From positions 617-6,384 of the forward strand of contig DCNF01000007.1 in assembly GCA_002322035.1 (NCBI GenBank): a stretch of 5,768 nt of DNA, given 5' to 3'. The notes beneath the pieces were generated by a model. It saw only the letters and a program-made list of their open reading frames with translations, had not been told where the DNA came from and ran no database searches. How positions within the stretch are numbered: the stretch's first letter is position 1; every line of letters starts with the position of its first letter. Source of the stretch: Geobacter sp. UBA1603. Its GTDB lineage: Bacteria > Desulfobacterota > Desulfuromonadia > Geobacterales > Pseudopelobacteraceae. A program made the position numbers and the translations under genes. Of this stretch, positions 3,684 to 5,768 are shown piece after piece.

Positions 3684-5768
3684 TACCCCGCGAAACTTGC
3701 ATCCGACTTGAATTCGACCAGGTTCTGGCGGCTGTCCAGCCCCACGCCCGCAGCCAGGCCACCCGTGAGCGCATTGCCGCCATGCTGCCCCTGACTGAGA
3801 GCGAAGCAATTGAAGCCGTCGCCGGGCGAATTTCCGAAATCTGCGGTCTTAACCGGACGGGCATTTCACTGGCCGCGTCCGAATTCGACGACATCCGGCC
3901 GCATCTGGAACACTTGCGTCCTGTCGGCGCATTGTTGCAGCCTGTCGACCTTCTGGCCTTCATTCCGGTTCTGCGCATCTTCGGTGCTGTCAGCCGGCAG
4001 TTTGCACCGCGCAGCGACATCCCTCTGCTTCGCACGCTGGACCCGCCGCTGCGGCCGTTTCCCGAAATCCTCGAGCCCCTTGAGGCATCCATCGAACATG
4101 ACGGCACCATCCGGGATAGCGCCTCGCCACTGCTGGCCGAAACCCGTCGGGCCAAACGCGGGCTGGCTGTACGCATCCGCCGCAAGATCGAGGAGATCAT
4201 TCAGAAAGAGGGAATTGAAATCTTCCTCCAGGATGACTTCATTACCCAGAGATCGGGGCGCTGGGTTATCCCGGTCCGCATGGATTCCAAGGGGATGGTC
4301 AAGGGGGTGGTCCATGATGTCTCCTCGTCCGGCGAAACTGCCTTTATGGAGCCGCTCGAAATCATCCCCTTCGTCAATGAACTGGAAAATTTGACCGCAG
4401 AGGAGAAGGCAGAAGAGATACGCATTGTACGCCAGCTCTGCGCCTGGATCCGTGAAGACGCGGAGGAGATCGCCACGCGGTTCGAGACACTGCTTGAGTT
4501 GGACCGGATGAACGCACTGGCGGCGTATGCCGGCGAGTACGGACTGGAGCGGGTCGCGCTCAGCGGCGCCGGCGATCTGTGCCTGAAAGAAGCCCGCCAC
4601 CCGCTGCTGCTGATGCTGGAACGAACAGGAACGATTCCCCGGGTCGAACCGCTGGACATGGAACTATGCGGAGACTCCGCACGTGTTATGGTCATCACCG
4701 GCCCGAATGCCGGCGGTAAGACCATCGCCCTCAAAACCGCCGGACTGCTCTGCCTGATGGCCCAGTGCGGGATGCCGGTGCCCGCATCACCGCGCTCCAG
4801 TATTCCAATGCTGGACGCGCTTCTGGTAGACATCGGCGACGAGCAGTCGATCCAGCAGAGCCACTCAACCTTCTCGGCCCACGCCGCACGCATCTCGGGC
4901 ATTATTGACCAAGCCGGTCCCTGTTCCTTGGTGCTGCTGGACGAGCTTGGCGCCGGCACCGAGCCGCTCCAGGGGGCAGCAATCGCCTGCGGCGTTCTCA
5001 AGGTGCTCCAGGAACGGGGGGCAACGGTCATCGCAACGACCCATCTGACCGATATCGTCGGCTTCGTCCACCGCACCTCCGGCATGCTCAACGCCGGAAT
5101 GGCCTACGACGACCGTAGTTACACGCCGCTCTACCGCTTGGTGACAGGCGAACCGGGACAGTCCCACGCCCTTGACATTGCCCAGCGTTTCGGCATGCCG
5201 CAGCGGGTGATCGAGCTGGCGCGGGAGATGCTTGGAAACGAGGGAAGTGAGCTTACGACACTGATGGCGGAACTGCGGCAGCGCAGAGTTGAACTTGAAG
5301 AGATGCGCGCATCTCTGGAGACAGAGCACCGCAGACAGGAACAACGCGCCGCGGAGATCGAGGCACGCAGCTCCGAAATTTCCAGGGTGCGCCGGGAAAC
5401 CGCTGAAAAAGCCTGGAGCGAGGCACGGGAGGTCATCAATGCCGGCCGACGACGCATGAACGAACTGCTTGATGAGCTGAAACGTGAAAAACGACTCGAC
5501 ATCGTTGAAAAAATCCGCAGTGCCGGGAAAGACCTGGCCGATAAGCTGGAGCCTTTGAAACAGACGGCTCATCGGCCGCTCACTCGTATAGCGGCAGGCG
5601 ATCTGGTGTTTGTCACCACTCTTGGCTGTAGTGCAACGGTGCTTTCGACCGATGAGAAGCACCGCAAGGCCCGTATCCTGGCCGGCAGGATCGAAGCAGA
5701 GGTGTCCTTTGACGCTCTTGCTGCGGCACAAAAAAACAGTGCCGGGAAACAGAATGATGTCCCCCGCA
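3680..5768 (+). CDS. mutS2: MutS2, ribosome-collision/DNA-structure ATPase (3' end outside the window)
   Basis: The frame is open from 3680 to the window edge: 696 complete codons of a family usually about 780-790 long. It lacks the N-terminal mismatch-binding domains of MutS, as MutS2 does. Residues 1-300 are the core/lever/clamp region, with SGETAFMEP near 215. The ATPase domain follows: RHPLL (306-310), Walker A GPNAGGKT (341-348), DIGDEQSIQQSHSTFSAH (384-401) and Walker B LVLLDE (417-422) with Asp421 and Glu422. A long, charged coiled coil covers about 525-632. A KOW-like segment starts at GDLVFV (640-645) and ends near 680. The C-terminal Smr domain expected in the family would lie beyond the edge and cannot be judged. 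All ATPase residues are intact. MutS2 was first described in recombination control; in Bacillus subtilis it senses collided ribosomes and splits them. The coupled GGQ protein favours the ribosome role here. Confidence 0.95.
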   Translation, partial: MIPRETCIRLEFDQVLAAVQPHARSQATRERIAAMLPLTESEAIEAVAGRISEICGLNRTGISLAASEFDDIRPHLEHLRPVGALLQPVDLLAFIPVLRIFGAVSRQFAPRSDIPLLRTLDPPLRPFPEILEPLEASIEHDGTIRDSASPLLAETRRAKRGLAVRIRRKIEEIIQKEGIEIFLQDDFITQRSGRWVIPVRMDSKGMVKGVVHDVSSSGETAFMEPLEIIPFVNELENLTAEEKAEEIRIVRQLCAWIREDAEEIATRFETLLELDRMNALAAYAGEYGLERVALSGAGDLCLKEARHPLLLMLERTGTIPRVEPLDMELCGDSARVMVITGPNAGGKTIALKTAGLLCLMAQCGMPVPASPRSSIPMLDALLVDIGDEQSIQQSHSTFSAHAARISGIIDQAGPCSLVLLDELGAGTEPLQGAAIACGVLKVLQERGATVIATTHLTDIVGFVHRTSGMLNAGMAYDDRSYTPLYRLVTGEPGQSHALDIAQRFGMPQRVIELAREMLGNEGSELTTLMAELRQRRVELEEMRASLETEHRRQEQRAAEIEARSSEISRVRRETAEKAWSEAREVINAGRRRMNELLDELKREKRLDIVEKIRSAGKDLADKLEPLKQTAHRPLTRIAAGDLVFVTTLGCSATVLSTDEKHRKARILAGRIEAEVSFDALAAAQKNSAGKQNDVPR

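Noticed and set aside
3810..4394. Plus-strand open frame of 194 codons inside mutS2
   Set aside because: It lies in another frame over conserved MutS2 sequence, has no ribosome site and no domain resemblance.
3568..5731. Long minus-strand open frames (about 210, 244, 296 and 288 codons) opposite mutS2 and the release-factor-like gene
   Set aside because: Their translations are rich in Ser, Arg and Pro without recognisable domains, and the plus strand clearly encodes intact MutS2. They are by-products of GC-rich codons on the opposite strand.

Overview
The window looks like a chromosomal, housekeeping-type segment from a Geobacter-like bacterium (Desulfuromonadales, Desulfobacterota). The main clue is an mglB-mglA pair that closely resembles, from memory, the Myxococcus xanthus polarity proteins. 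A DUF2155-type lipoprotein and a mutS2 gene preceded by a small release-factor-like gene fit the same assignment. Codon third positions look moderately GC-rich on the left and clearly GC-rich in mutS2. I see no transposase, integrase, phage gene or CRISPR array.

Layout, left to right. Bases 1-139 hold a good sigma-70-like promoter, with a 25-bp interrupted dyad centred on its -10 box and a small GNRA-loop hairpin just before the Shine-Dalgarno. Then come mglB (140-631) and mglA (653-1240), encoding a Roadblock/LC7 GAP and its Ras-like GTPase. After a 147-base gap there is a tRNA-Ser(GCT) gene (1388-1480), followed 21 bases later by a putative DUF2155 outer-membrane lipoprotein (1502-2005). 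Converging on it from the minus strand is a two-gene unit, plsC-like acyltransferase (2451-3104) then rnhA (2015-2467), overlapping by 17 bases. A divergent intergenic region (about 3105-3329) carries promoter candidates in both directions and several perfect inverted repeats. To its right, on the plus strand, are a 117-residue GGQ-domain release-factor-like protein (3330-3683) and mutS2 (3680 to beyond the right edge), overlapping by ATGA.

The most interesting point is the last pair. MutS2 is known from Bacillus subtilis as a ribosome-collision sensor that splits stalled ribosomes. The GGQ protein most resembles the mitochondrial rescue factor mtRF-R (C12orf65), which hydrolyses peptidyl-tRNA on split large subunits. 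Their translational coupling suggests a two-protein split-and-release rescue module. The other genes act separately: MglA/MglB in cell polarity, RNase HI on RNA:DNA hybrids, and the PlsC-like enzyme in membrane phospholipid synthesis, with a Glu in place of the usual motif-I Asp.
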